From Pseudomonas sp. C2B4 (GTDB lineage Bacteria > Pseudomonadota > Gammaproteobacteria > Pseudomonadales > Pseudomonadaceae), in assembly GCF_013359695.1 (NCBI RefSeq), contig NZ_JABFMU010000041.1, forward strand, positions 1-60,665: a stretch of 60,665 nucleotides of DNA. The letters are read 5' to 3'. The notes under the pieces were generated by a model. The model saw nothing but the letters and a program-made list of their open reading frames with translations. It was not told the origin of the DNA and ran no database searches. Made by a program: the position numbers and the translations under genes. Of this stretch, positions 26,804 to 34,905 are shown one piece after another. Numbering within the stretch: position 1 is the stretch's first letter; every line of letters starts with the position of its first letter.

Positions 26804-28066
26804 ATGCAGTCGAGTATTACGCCAAAACGCATCCTGGTCGTGGACGACAGTCAGGTACAGCGTGAATTTGCAGTGGACCTGTGTTCGCGCCTGGGTGCTA
26901 CGGAAATCCATCAGGCCGAAGATGGCTATCAAGCCATTGCCCTGTTGCGTGAAGTGCCGCATATCGATGTCGTGATTCTTGACCTGGAAATGCCGGGCAT
27001 GGATGGCGTGCAGGTCTTGCACGAAATGGTCCGGCTTGGCCTGGACCCGGCCGTGATCGTTGCCAGTGCACGGGAGAGCGTATTGCTCACGGTTGTGGAA
27101 AGCATGGGCAAGAGCCTGGGGGTCAAGCTTCTGGGGGTGCTGCAGAAACCGGTCAACCTCAGTCAGCTGGCCTCCAGTCTCGGGCGTTTCTCGGCCGTGG
27201 TGCAGCAGCGCGATGCCTTTCAGGCCTTGGCTGAGCAAGGACCGGAATTGAGCGGGCAGGAGGTCATCGACGCGGTGGAGCAGAAGCAGTTCTGCGCCTA
27301 TTTCCAGCCCAAGATTTCATTGCACGATGGCCGACTGAGCGGTGTAGAAGCGCTGATTCGCTGGCAGCATCCGCAGCACGGTTTGCTGCAACCCGGACAC
27401 TTCCTCGATCTGGTCGAACGTAGCGAAAACATGTCGGCCATCACGATGCTGATCCTGGATTTGTCGTTGCGCCATTGCCAGAAATGGCATGCCGACGGGT
27501 TGCTGATCAGTGTCTCGATCAACCTGTCGGCACGCTCGCTGGCCGATTCGAAACTGGCAGACGCCATCATCGAACGGGTCGCGGCCAGCGGCATCGCTGC
27601 GCACTACATCATGCTGGAGATCACCGAAAGCGCGCTGATGACGGATCTGGCAATCACCCAGGGAACGCTGGCGCGTTTGCGCCTCAAAGGCTTTGGACTG
27701 TCGGTGGATGATTACGGGACGGGCTTTTCCTGCATGCTGCAGCTGTCTCGAGTCCCGTGCTCCGAGTTGAAGGTCGACCGTGCTTTTGTGAATGGCGCGA
27801 GTGAGAACGTCCATCTGCGCATCCTGCTGGAAAGTGCACTGGACATCGCCCGTCGGTTGAAACTCAAGGTGGTCGCCGAAGGCGTGGAAACACATAAGGA
27901 CTGGGCGCTGCTTCGTGAACTGGGATGCGACGAGGCCCAGGGTTACTTCATTGCCAAACCCATGCCCGGCGAAGCATTGCTGCTCTGGTGGAGCGCCAAT
28001 CAGCAACGGCTGCAGAAATTATTGAAACCAGGCGGTTTCTTTCGACGTATTTTTGGTAACGGTTGA
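26804..28066 (+). CDS. Response regulator with EAL c-di-GMP phosphodiesterase output
   Basis: 420 residues: receiver (about 8-130, phospho-acceptor Asp60 in VVILDLEMPGMDG) and EAL domain (about 160-405). The phosphodiesterase residues appear intact: EALIRW near 182, SINLSA, LEITES, VDDYGTGF, KVDRAFV, AEGVET and AQGYFIAKPM. Hydrolysis of c-di-GMP to pGpG is therefore likely, gated by phosphorylation from the operon's CheA. ATG 26804 is chosen because GAGAGGG ends six bases upstream; the ATG at 26798 is too close to it. As the last gene of the che operon, it links chemotactic input to c-di-GMP level. Confidence 0.93.
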   Translation: MQSSITPKRILVVDDSQVQREFAVDLCSRLGATEIHQAEDGYQAIALLREVPHIDVVILDLEMPGMDGVQVLHEMVRLGLDPAVIVASARESVLLTVVESMGKSLGVKLLGVLQKPVNLSQLASSLGRFSAVVQQRDAFQALAEQGPELSGQEVIDAVEQKQFCAYFQPKISLHDGRLSGVEALIRWQHPQHGLLQPGHFLDLVERSENMSAITMLILDLSLRHCQKWHADGLLISVSINLSARSLADSKLADAIIERVAASGIAAHYIMLEITESALMTDLAITQGTLARLRLKGFGLSVDDYGTGFSCMLQLSRVPCSELKVDRAFVNGASENVHLRILLESALDIARRLKLKVVAEGVETHKDWALLRELGCDEAQGYFIAKPMPGEALLLWWSANQQRLQKLLKPGGFFRRIFGNG

Positions 28067-28223
28067 CGGGGGCGGGTGGGGCGGATAATCGGAGAATCCT
28101 GAAGGGGATTGGGTGTTGAAAACGGGGGGGCGTCCTCCTTGACGCCGACGCAGCTTAGAGATTATGCAATTGATTCTCAAGTGCTATTTGCCATTACTTT
28201 GCCCCACTGATCAACGGCTTCTC

Positions 28224-28251
28224 TTGCCAACAAATATTCTTTTGATATCAT
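28224..28251 (+). promoter_or_regulatory. Predicted sigma-70 promoter of candidate sRNA
   Basis: TTGCCA at 28224-28229, 16-base spacer, TATCAT at 28246-28251; each hexamer matches the consensus at five of six positions. The implied start is near 28258, about 90 bases before a strong terminator, with no coding frame between. Confidence 0.7.
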
Positions 28252-28257
28252 CCGCGC

Positions 28258-28350
28258 CATCGAATTTGCAGCACCTAAAGACTTCATTAGCCTGAAGCCA
28301 TAAGCCAGAAAACTGGCAAAAAAAGACCCGGCCAAAAGCCGGGTCTTTTC
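28258..28350 (+). ncRNA. Candidate small RNA, about 92 nt, unrecognised
   Basis: Bounded by a good sigma-70 promoter and a perfect intrinsic terminator. The interior has two further hairpins, CTTCA-TTAGCC-TGAAG (about 28282-28297) and GCCAG-AAAA-CTGGC (28304-28317), then an A-rich stretch (28318-28324) and the terminator. No ribosome site and ATG frame is present. It lies 190 bases beyond the last chemotaxis gene and marks the left edge of the accessory island. I do not recognise the sequence as a named Pseudomonas sRNA. Confidence 0.65.
28321..28349 (+). terminator. Intrinsic terminator of candidate sRNA
   Basis: A perfect 12-bp stem (AAAAGACCCGGC at 28321-28332, GCCGGGTCTTTT at 28338-28349) with loop CAAAA. 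It is symmetric enough to work on both strands. The core is almost identical to the PrrF terminator at 37746-37772. Confidence 0.9.
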
Positions 28351-28384
28351 CTTTCAAAGCATTGATATTATTTGTTTTATTCTT

Positions 28385-28538
28385 CAGAAGCTTTCTGTTT
28401 TCCCGCCTTCACCCTTCGGGTAGTGCTGCTCGATCAGCCCCTTGCGGGCATCCTCTGATCCGCCTCAATCAGGAACAATTCCTTGCAGGCCTGCCTGCGT
28501 TTACCCGTGCACTCCGCGTCGGCATCGGTGAAGGTCAT
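28385..28538 (-). pseudogene. IS5-type transposase N-terminal remnant, frameshifted and truncated
   Basis: On the minus strand an ATG at 28538 begins MTFTDADAECTGKRRQACKE and continues LFLIEADQ. After a shift of frame the reading continues as ARKGLIEQHYPKGEGG, then TESF and stop at 28385. This follows the start of IS5-family transposases (MTF..A...GKR.Q..KE.FL.EM, then WKGL...I.PHYPKG..GR). About 50 of more than 300 residues remain and no second half or terminal repeats were found, so it is a dead relic. It sits just outside the sRNA terminator at the edge of the island. Confidence 0.75.
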
Positions 28539-28883
28539 TCGCTTCACCGGGAAACTCGGCGACAGGTGCCCTGTGGGTTTTGCCAAGTCGGGAAGTCTTT
28601 TCCAGGTTGTCCTTTATTTGATCAACTTTATGTACTAGCGTTCATTGGATCCATCGCTTCATCACAGGGCCAGCCGGCCGATTCACTCCCCAGGGAGAAA
28701 GTTAACTTCGCGTTCTGGCCAATGCACAAAACGGACCGGCTGGCCGCATTGCTTCAATTTTCACAATGCTGTCAATGAACGAAGTATGACGGTGGGGCGG
28801 CAGTGCCGTGGCAGTGCCGCGATGCAGCCTGAGGGCAACACCATGCGCGTTGCGCCTTCAGACACCGCAGGGTGAGGTGCAAG

Positions 28884-30230
28884 ATGCGCGTCGTTCTGTA
28901 CGAGGAAGATTCGCAGCGTCTTGGCAGGTCGTTACATGAGCACGGCTTGCCTGAGCATGTCGATGTGTCTGGCAGCGGAGAAGGCTTGCAAGTGGTCGTG
29001 GTGTTTTCGCATGCCAATCGTGTGAGCATGGCGGCGAATCAGTGGTTGCGTGGCCTTTCGCTCCCGGATGCGTTCATCGTCGGTTGCACGAGAGCCACGC
29101 GCAACCTTTGTTGTCCTGAACCGTGGTGGCCCGCATCGGTGTGCGACCTCGTCACGGCGTCCGATCATGAGGTGCTGCTGGGTGAAGTCGCGATGCGCCT
29201 GGCCCGCCTCGCGGAAATGGAGGCGGTGCTGAGCTCCAACTGGCTCAAGAGGCGAGCGGTCGGCGAGTCACCCATCTGGCGCAGCACCTTGCGCGCGCTC
29301 ACGGAGGTGGGACGCTTCGGACATGGTGCATGCCTTTTGCTCGGTGAAAGCGGATGCGGTAAAGAACTGCTTGCGCGGCTCATTCACGATCTTGATCGCG
29401 ATCGCCGGCGCGGGCCATTCATCGTCGTTGATTGCACCATGCTGAGCCCCGAGTTATCGGGTAGCGAATTGTTCGGCCACGCCAAGGGCGCGTTCACCCA
29501 CGCCGTGGCAGCGCGCGAAGGCGCGGTCGGCCTCGCGAATCACGGTACGCTCTTTCTTGACGAGGTCGGCGAGCTCGAACCGCCTTTGCAAGCGCGGTTG
29601 CTTCGCGTCATCCAGGAACACGCCTACAAGCGCGTGGGGGAGGACAGCTGGCGGCAGTCGGATTTCCGGCTCGTCTGTGCGACCAACCGCGATCTCGAGG
29701 CGGAAGTGGGCGCGGGGCGCTTTCGCAGCGACCTGTACTTTCGCATTACCCAATGGACGATACGCGCGCCGAGCCTCGCTGAGCGGCGTGAAGATATTCC
29801 GCTGCTTGTCACTCATTTTCTCGCCGAAGAGGGTGATGCTGTGCCCGAGGTGATGCCGGAAGTGATGCGCAAACTCGTAGATGCCGAGTATCGCGGCAAC
29901 GTGCGCGAGCTTCGCAATGTCGTGCGTCGCATGGCGGAACGCCAGCGCGGCTTTTGTGTTCTGAGCACGGGCTGCCTCGACGGGCTTGTCGTCGATACTG
30001 AGCGTGCAAATGATGATCAATGCTGGGAGAAAACCTTTGAACGTGCCGTCGAGCGCGCGCTCGATGCCGGATTGGGCCTCAAGCACATCGGGCAGATTGC
30101 GGAGGCGCTCGCGGTCCAGATCGCCGAGCGTCGCGCCGGCTCGACCGGCCGCGTCGCCGAACTGCTGCAAATCACACCGCGTGCATTACAGATGCGTCGG
30201 CAGATGCGTGGTCCAGAGGCGGGTCAATGA
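28884..30230 (+). CDS. Sigma-54-dependent activator without receiver domain
   Basis: 448 residues. A short N-terminal region (about 1-110) matches no domain I recognise. The AAA+ domain (about 120-345) has Walker A GESGCGKE (154-161), Walker B GTLFLDEVGEL and an arginine-finger region FRSDLYFRI. The sigma-54 contact loop reads GAFTHA (202-207), with His where the last Gly of GAFTGA is usual. The C-terminus (GSTGRVAELLQITPRALQMR) is a Fis-like HTH. ATG 28884 follows GGGTGAGG by six bases. It is convergent with the six-gene island operon, whose promoter is of the -24/-12 type, so it is the probable activator. Confidence 0.88.
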   Translation: MRVVLYEEDSQRLGRSLHEHGLPEHVDVSGSGEGLQVVVVFSHANRVSMAANQWLRGLSLPDAFIVGCTRATRNLCCPEPWWPASVCDLVTASDHEVLLGEVAMRLARLAEMEAVLSSNWLKRRAVGESPIWRSTLRALTEVGRFGHGACLLLGESGCGKELLARLIHDLDRDRRRGPFIVVDCTMLSPELSGSELFGHAKGAFTHAVAAREGAVGLANHGTLFLDEVGELEPPLQARLLRVIQEHAYKRVGEDSWRQSDFRLVCATNRDLEAEVGAGRFRSDLYFRITQWTIRAPSLAERREDIPLLVTHFLAEEGDAVPEVMPEVMRKLVDAEYRGNVRELRNVVRRMAERQRGFCVLSTGCLDGLVVDTERANDDQCWEKTFERAVERALDAGLGLKHIGQIAEALAVQIAERRAGSTGRVAELLQITPRALQMRRQMRGPEAGQ

Positions 30231-31012
30231 TGGGTTCGGCTCAATAAACTGTTGAAGAGCGAGGCCACAGGGTCGACTTGCACGCGTACTCGCTTGATCA
30301 GCCGGATGGCGTTACCGCCGGCGATGTCGGCGAACTCGGCGGGCGTGGGCCGCAGCGCGCGGATTTTCGCCAACTCCAGGCCCGGATGCAGCCACGGTCC
30401 ATCGGAGCCGAACAGGAGCTTGCCCGGGCCTGCCCGCACGAATGCTTCCTCGAGCAGATCGAAACGGCGCACACCGGCCGTGTCCGCGAAAAGGTTGGGG
30501 TGTCGGGCGATCAGGTCTATCACCTGTCGCTGTGCGGCCCAATCGTCGGCGAAGCTGCCGAGATGGGCGAACACGAACGCAACATCGGGATGGGTCTGCG
30601 CAAGCAGACTCAGTGCACCCGTTTCACCGCCGGGGTCGTAGAGCACGGGCAGGCGCCAGTGTCGTGCGGCATCGCAGACCTGGCGATGAATGCGCGCGTC
30701 GTGGCGATGTATCTTGATGCCGCGCAGGCCAAGCCGCAGCACGGCTTCTTCGATCATGCGGTGTACGCGATCGCGGTCGCGTTCTGCGTGCACCATTGCA
30801 AAGCCGATCCACCGGCGCGGATTCGTGCGCACGATTGCGGCAATCTCGCGGTTGCCTCGCACGTAGTCGGACTGGAACACGGGCAACAGCACCGAGCGGG
30901 TGATGCCTGCCGCTTGCGCACGCTGCGCATAGGCATCGAGCGGCGCTCGGGTGTCCCAAGGCCCGGTCATGCCGTCGCCCTCTCCGGCGTGCACATGGAA
31001 GTCGAGGATCAT
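30224..31012 (-). CDS. Metal-dependent amidohydrolase (amidohydrolase_2 type)
   Basis: 262 residues, TIM-barrel hydrolase. Metal ligands are visible as HVH in ILDFHVHAGEGDG, His in IKIHRHDARIHRQ, His in FVFAHLGSF, and Asp in LLFGSDGPWLHPG. Related enzymes decarboxylate or hydrolyse small carboxylated or lactone-like substrates. ATG 31012 overlaps the upstream gene stop (ATGA); ATG 31021 is possible. It is the last gene of the island operon, and its 3' end overlaps that of the convergent activator gene by seven bases. The substrate is unknown. Confidence 0.85.
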   Translation of the reverse strand: MILDFHVHAGEGDGMTGPWDTRAPLDAYAQRAQAAGITRSVLLPVFQSDYVRGNREIAAIVRTNPRRWIGFAMVHAERDRDRVHRMIEEAVLRLGLRGIKIHRHDARIHRQVCDAARHWRLPVLYDPGGETGALSLLAQTHPDVAFVFAHLGSFADDWAAQRQVIDLIARHPNLFADTAGVRRFDLLEEAFVRAGPGKLLFGSDGPWLHPGLELAKIRALRPTPAEFADIAGGNAIRLIKRVRVQVDPVASLFNSLLSRTHH

Positions 31013-31773
31013 GATTCCCACTCGAATTGATCACCGCTGCGCAGGATCAGTTTGTTGTCGCTGATGTGACGAGAATTCAGGTCGGTGGGCAGGAGATGAG
31101 TGATCGCCAGGTTGCCAGGGCCGACAATCATCTGATTTTTTTGCAGTTGAGCGTTAGTCACGCGCCCTCGCAAAGCCCGCACGACCGTATGTTCGACGGC
31201 CGAGAGGTCCTTTCTAGGAACGTTGGTTACCCACGCGGCAAGCCCTGACTTGCGATGTCGCTCCGAGCACCACAGATGCAGTGCCAGACGCCGTTTCAGG
31301 TTCACCGCTTGTCCGACGTAGACCGGACGCCTGCCGCGTCGCAGGATATAAATGCCGGACCCGCTTGCCGCTTTGACTGCCGCATCGAGTGTTGGATAGC
31401 GTACCCATTTCAGTTCGATCGTTGCGGAGCGGGCGGCCGCCTCGAACTCCATCGTTGGTGTGACCGCTGCGCGTTGGTGAACCGCCTGAGGCAATGATTC
31501 GATGGCGAGGCCCAGCAGCGTGAGTACGCCATTCCTCTGTTGCGCGAGCAGGCATGCCTCGCAGCACGCGCCGGTACTTTTAAAGCGCGCTGTGCCGATG
31601 CGCGGTTGCGTATTCACACGGCGTGCGCGGGCGATGATCTGGCGCAGGTCCTGGACAAGTACGTGAGGTGGCGTACCGGCTGGATAGCGGCGTGCGTCGG
31701 CGAGGAGCCGTAAAAAGCGGCGCATGCGCCAGGGTGCGAGCTCCAGGGTTTCACCCTCTAATGTTTTGAACAT
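31009..31773 (-). CDS. GIY-YIG domain protein
   Basis: 254 residues. A C-terminal GIY-YIG nuclease-like fold (about 140-215) is recognisable from GIYILRRGRRPVYVGQAVNL followed by KRRLALHL. The N-terminal 130 residues are unassigned and contain CCEAC near residue 72. GIY-YIG domains cut DNA or, as in some small families, have lost that ability; the Glu ligand could be in LSAVEHTVVRAL. It overlaps the PLP-enzyme gene by 23 bases and the amidohydrolase gene by four. A nuclease inside an otherwise metabolic-looking operon is unusual. Confidence 0.75.
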   Translation of the reverse strand: MFKTLEGETLELAPWRMRRFLRLLADARRYPAGTPPHVLVQDLRQIIARARRVNTQPRIGTARFKSTGACCEACLLAQQRNGVLTLLGLAIESLPQAVHQRAAVTPTMEFEAAARSATIELKWVRYPTLDAAVKAASGSGIYILRRGRRPVYVGQAVNLKRRLALHLWCSERHRKSGLAAWVTNVPRKDLSAVEHTVVRALRGRVTNAQLQKNQMIVGPGNLAITHLLPTDLNSRHISDNKLILRSGDQFEWES

Positions 31774-32896
31774 GGCCGAACTCCTCCATCGATACGGGGT
31801 GAGTCAAATGCTCCCGGGTCTGCGACAAACGAGGTGCGAGCGCGCCTATTGCCGCGGTCAGCGCGTCGATGTCCGCAGCGCGATGGTTGGCTCGCACGAC
31901 CACCGCCAGAGCGCAGTGGGACCCTCGCTGGCGCAACAGTGCCGTGCGAAAACCGCGTGCGTGTAAGGCCGTGTGCAAGCCAACCGTTCGCTCGGTGGAA
32001 TCGAGGCGGATTTGCTGTAACGGATGAAAACGCCGCAGTGTCTGCAGATCGGGCAAGCGGTGACGCCCGAGCCAGCGCAGGCCGTCGTCGAGCCTGGCGA
32101 CCAGACGCGACAGCGCTATGCGCAGGCGCTCGCCGTCGCGCTGGTTGATCGCTATTGCGTTCATCGCGGCCAGTAACGCGTTCTGGCTCGCGGTACTGCA
32201 GTGTGATTGCGTCGGGCCATCGCGTGCGATTTCGTTCACGAGGGCGGCGGGTCCGCAGAGTGTGGCGAGTGGTGCGCCAAATGCTTTTGCCCACGACGCG
32301 AGCAACAACACAGGCTCCGCCGGCGCGATATCGGCGTACCGCAGCACGCCACCACCACCGCGTCCCCACGGATGCGATGCGCAAGGACGCGCACCCAGCA
32401 ATCCGAGCGTCTGGCTTTGATCAATGGCCAGCAATCCGCTATGGCGCCGGACGATTGCAAGGTACCGACGGATCGGCGTCGGTGAGCCCTCGACGCTGGT
32501 GGCGTCGATGATGACGGCCGGTGGTCGCGTGTGCGGCAACTGCCGGATATGCCGCGCGAGATCGGCAGCGTCGCCGTGACGAAACCAGGCGACCGGAACA
32601 CCGAGGCCCATGATGCGCTCCAGGCCCCAACGCATCACCGGATAGAGCGCTTCGTCGGCGATGATCGCGTGCGTGCGCCCCAGCCGGTCGAGCACGTCGA
32701 TCGACAGATGCAATGTCGACGACGCGACCATGCCGGCCTCGCAGCCCTGGAGCGCCGCCGCCTGCGCCGCGACCGTGACGGAGAGCGGCGACACCGCGAG
32801 CGATGCCGGCGTGCCCGTTGTGAGTGTGTCGTAGCTGCCCGTTTCCGTGGACGGATGCTGCATGCCCAAATAGAGCGTGGAGGCAAAGTCGATCAT
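31751..32896 (-). CDS. PLP-dependent alpha-oxoamine synthase-like enzyme
   Basis: 381 residues, fold type I PLP enzyme resembling 8-amino-7-oxononanoate synthase and 2-amino-3-ketobutyrate CoA ligase. AIDQSQTLGLLG supplies the PLP N1-binding Asp (family DDSHxxGxxG), and LLASWAKAFGAPLA holds the likely Schiff-base Lys. Early region TTGTPASLAVSPLSVTVAAQ matches the glycine-rich start. Such enzymes condense an amino acid with an acyl thioester. It overlaps the 664-residue gene by ATGA. The replaced His and Ser residues mean the reaction cannot be assumed; an aminotransferase-like role is possible. Confidence 0.75.
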   Translation of the reverse strand: MIDFASTLYLGMQHPSTETGSYDTLTTGTPASLAVSPLSVTVAAQAAALQGCEAGMVASSTLHLSIDVLDRLGRTHAIIADEALYPVMRWGLERIMGLGVPVAWFRHGDAADLARHIRQLPHTRPPAVIIDATSVEGSPTPIRRYLAIVRRHSGLLAIDQSQTLGLLGARPCASHPWGRGGGGVLRYADIAPAEPVLLLASWAKAFGAPLATLCGPAALVNEIARDGPTQSHCSTASQNALLAAMNAIAINQRDGERLRIALSRLVARLDDGLRWLGRHRLPDLQTLRRFHPLQQIRLDSTERTVGLHTALHARGFRTALLRQRGSHCALAVVVRANHRAADIDALTAAIGALAPRLSQTREHLTHPVSMEEFGHVQNIRG

Positions 32897-34887
32897 GGCG
32901 CCGTGCTCCGGCGCTCAACCTTGATCACCTGCTGCTCATGGAGACGACGCATCAGATGAATACCTGGTACCTGAACATCGACCGGTTCAGCACTCACGTC
33001 AATGCCGGTGACGGCACGGTAGGAGTGGATGTACGTCTGGATCTCGGGGCGGAAAAACACGGCCCAGTTCGCCGCATTGGTCGGGTCGTTGATCGAGTTC
33101 CAGTTGCCCCAGCGGATGGACGAGACAATCTGCTCGCCGGTCGTAGCCAGTTGCCAGAACTGGTAGGTGTTCGTGTCGCCCCAGCCTTGCAGCTTGCGCA
33201 TGCTTTCCACCGAGTGCATCCATGGCTCGGGATACGCGATCATGGCGCGGCGCGGCAGGAATTCGCGCATCTCCTGCCGTGCGAGTATCCACTGCTGCAT
33301 CATCATCTCGATGCGCGAGGTGCTCGGAAGATCGCGGAACTGATTGTGGGCGCCTTCCGAGAGGATCAGGTGTACTTCGCGCAGTGCGTTGAGCAGCGGA
33401 AAACCGTCCGGCACGACGGTGGTGTCGTCGGCCTGGCGGAAGAATGGCACGCACTGATTCAGCAGGGTGTGGAACGCCGCGAGGAACTTGCTGCGCACGT
33501 CTGCCGCGTGGGTGGTTGGCACGGCCCGGCCAAACAGCCGGAAGCCATATTCATGCTGATACTCGGCGGCTCGGCGCTCGATCGGCAGACGGTGTTGTTC
33601 ATCCTGAACCCAGCCCCAGATCATGTTGCTGAGCGGGCGCACGGCATCGAGCTCGAACTGGGCCAGCGGATCACGGGGGCCGCTCGACACATTCTGGAAA
33701 CGACGGGAGATCGCATTCATCGTTTGCACCAGTTGCATTTCCTCCATCCAGTAGCTCCAGATCAGCTCGGTAAGGGGAGGGCGGGCAAGTTTTGCGGAGA
33801 AGTCCTGATTCAGGTGGGCCAGCCATAAACAGGTCTCCCCGCAATAGGGGGGATCCTGGCTGATCTGTGTTTTCTCGACATGTTCCTTGGCGGCATTGGC
33901 GGACCGCTCTGCGTCCGTGCCCCGCAATCCCTCGACAACGCGGGTGAGATAGGGAATCGTCGGTGGGAACGAAGTGCCGAAGTATTGATCAGTCATGATC
34001 TTGACCAACTCACCTTGGCTGATATCGATGCCGAGCCGTTCCGACGCGATATTGATAGCGGTCGTGTCTTTCTGGATCAGGTCAAAGACCGAACTAATAT
34101 TCTGTTTGTCCGGGACCACGCCGCCCCAGGTTACGACGAATGCCTCGGTGGCGACTTTGAGCGCGCGATAGGCATCGGTGTCTGTGAACGGCAGAAAACG
34201 GCGGCGGCTCAAACGTTGCGCGCCTTCGAGCAATCCATGGCCCACTGTGGGGTCAGAGCCGAATAGCAGGTCTAACTGAGCCGTGTAGTTGTCCCAATTG
34301 AGGTTGTTGGCGTTCATCTTGATCATCAGCCACAACGCAACGTCGCCGGTCAGCGGGCGAGTCGTTCTTTGCAGCGTGATCGGGTTCTGGACCTTGTAGC
34401 TGTCTGGAGGCAGCGGGGCGGAGTTTAAATCGGAGTCGTTGCTGTCGTTTACCGTAGGGCTGGTGTCGACTTTCCCTCCATCAGTGACGTGATCCGTGTT
34501 TTCGGGAGCATCGGGGCTGAGTACTGTGCCTTGGAGAGTAACATTGCCGAATTGGTACATCTGATTAATGATCTGCATTGCAATCTTCGACTCCGTCTTA
34601 TTGAAGTCGATGAGATCCTCCAGAAAATCGATCAGACGTTCTACCAAGTTGCCTCCGGAGCGCAAATTGGTGCCTTTGCGGATCAGTTGGATAACTATGG
34701 TTAGCGATACGTTTTCTCCGAGGGGGAATGTGTTTTCGTGCCCAATTTTGGGCGTCACGGTCATTGAAATAAAACTCTCTAGCGGGGCATCAATCCTCGA
34801 GTGAGGGTCGGAAATAATTTCGTATTCATTCGAGTCAACGCCAACCTTCTGGGCGGTCAAATTGAAGTGCACAGTAAATTTGCTCAT
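32893..34887 (-). CDS. 664-residue protein of unknown function
   Basis: No domain recognised. Residues 1-125 look beta-rich (FTVHFNLTAQKVGVDSNEYE). Residues 125-175 are Asp/Asn/Ser/Pro-rich and probably disordered. Residues 180-664 are helical, with many Trp and aromatic clusters (LIWSYWMEEMQLVQTMNAIS, SMRKLQGWGDTNTYQFWQLA). There is no signal peptide or membrane span. The first 600 bases of the gene are clearly lower in GC than the rest, hinting at a mosaic origin. AAGGAGAGG precedes the ATG. It lies between metallopeptidase and PLP-enzyme genes in the island operon. A structural or substrate-carrying role is conceivable but not shown. Confidence 0.85.
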   Translation of the reverse strand: MSKFTVHFNLTAQKVGVDSNEYEIISDPHSRIDAPLESFISMTVTPKIGHENTFPLGENVSLTIVIQLIRKGTNLRSGGNLVERLIDFLEDLIDFNKTESKIAMQIINQMYQFGNVTLQGTVLSPDAPENTDHVTDGGKVDTSPTVNDSNDSDLNSAPLPPDSYKVQNPITLQRTTRPLTGDVALWLMIKMNANNLNWDNYTAQLDLLFGSDPTVGHGLLEGAQRLSRRRFLPFTDTDAYRALKVATEAFVVTWGGVVPDKQNISSVFDLIQKDTTAINIASERLGIDISQGELVKIMTDQYFGTSFPPTIPYLTRVVEGLRGTDAERSANAAKEHVEKTQISQDPPYCGETCLWLAHLNQDFSAKLARPPLTELIWSYWMEEMQLVQTMNAISRRFQNVSSGPRDPLAQFELDAVRPLSNMIWGWVQDEQHRLPIERRAAEYQHEYGFRLFGRAVPTTHAADVRSKFLAAFHTLLNQCVPFFRQADDTTVVPDGFPLLNALREVHLILSEGAHNQFRDLPSTSRIEMMMQQWILARQEMREFLPRRAMIAYPEPWMHSVESMRKLQGWGDTNTYQFWQLATTGEQIVSSIRWGNWNSINDPTNAANWAVFFRPEIQTYIHSYRAVTGIDVSAEPVDVQVPGIHLMRRLHEQQVIKVERRSTAP

Positions 34888-34905
34888 CGTACCTCTCCTT
34901 ACGGA

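Noticed and set aside
28160..28178. Fur-box-like sequence GATTATGCAATTGATTCTC
   Set aside because: It matches 13 of 19 positions but lies about 100 bases upstream of the predicted sRNA start and does not overlap a promoter, so control by Fur is not supported.
28362..28778. Open frame of 138 residues after the candidate sRNA
   Set aside because: It starts inside the terminator region, lacks a ribosome site, reads as low-complexity non-protein sequence and lies antisense to the IS5 relic.
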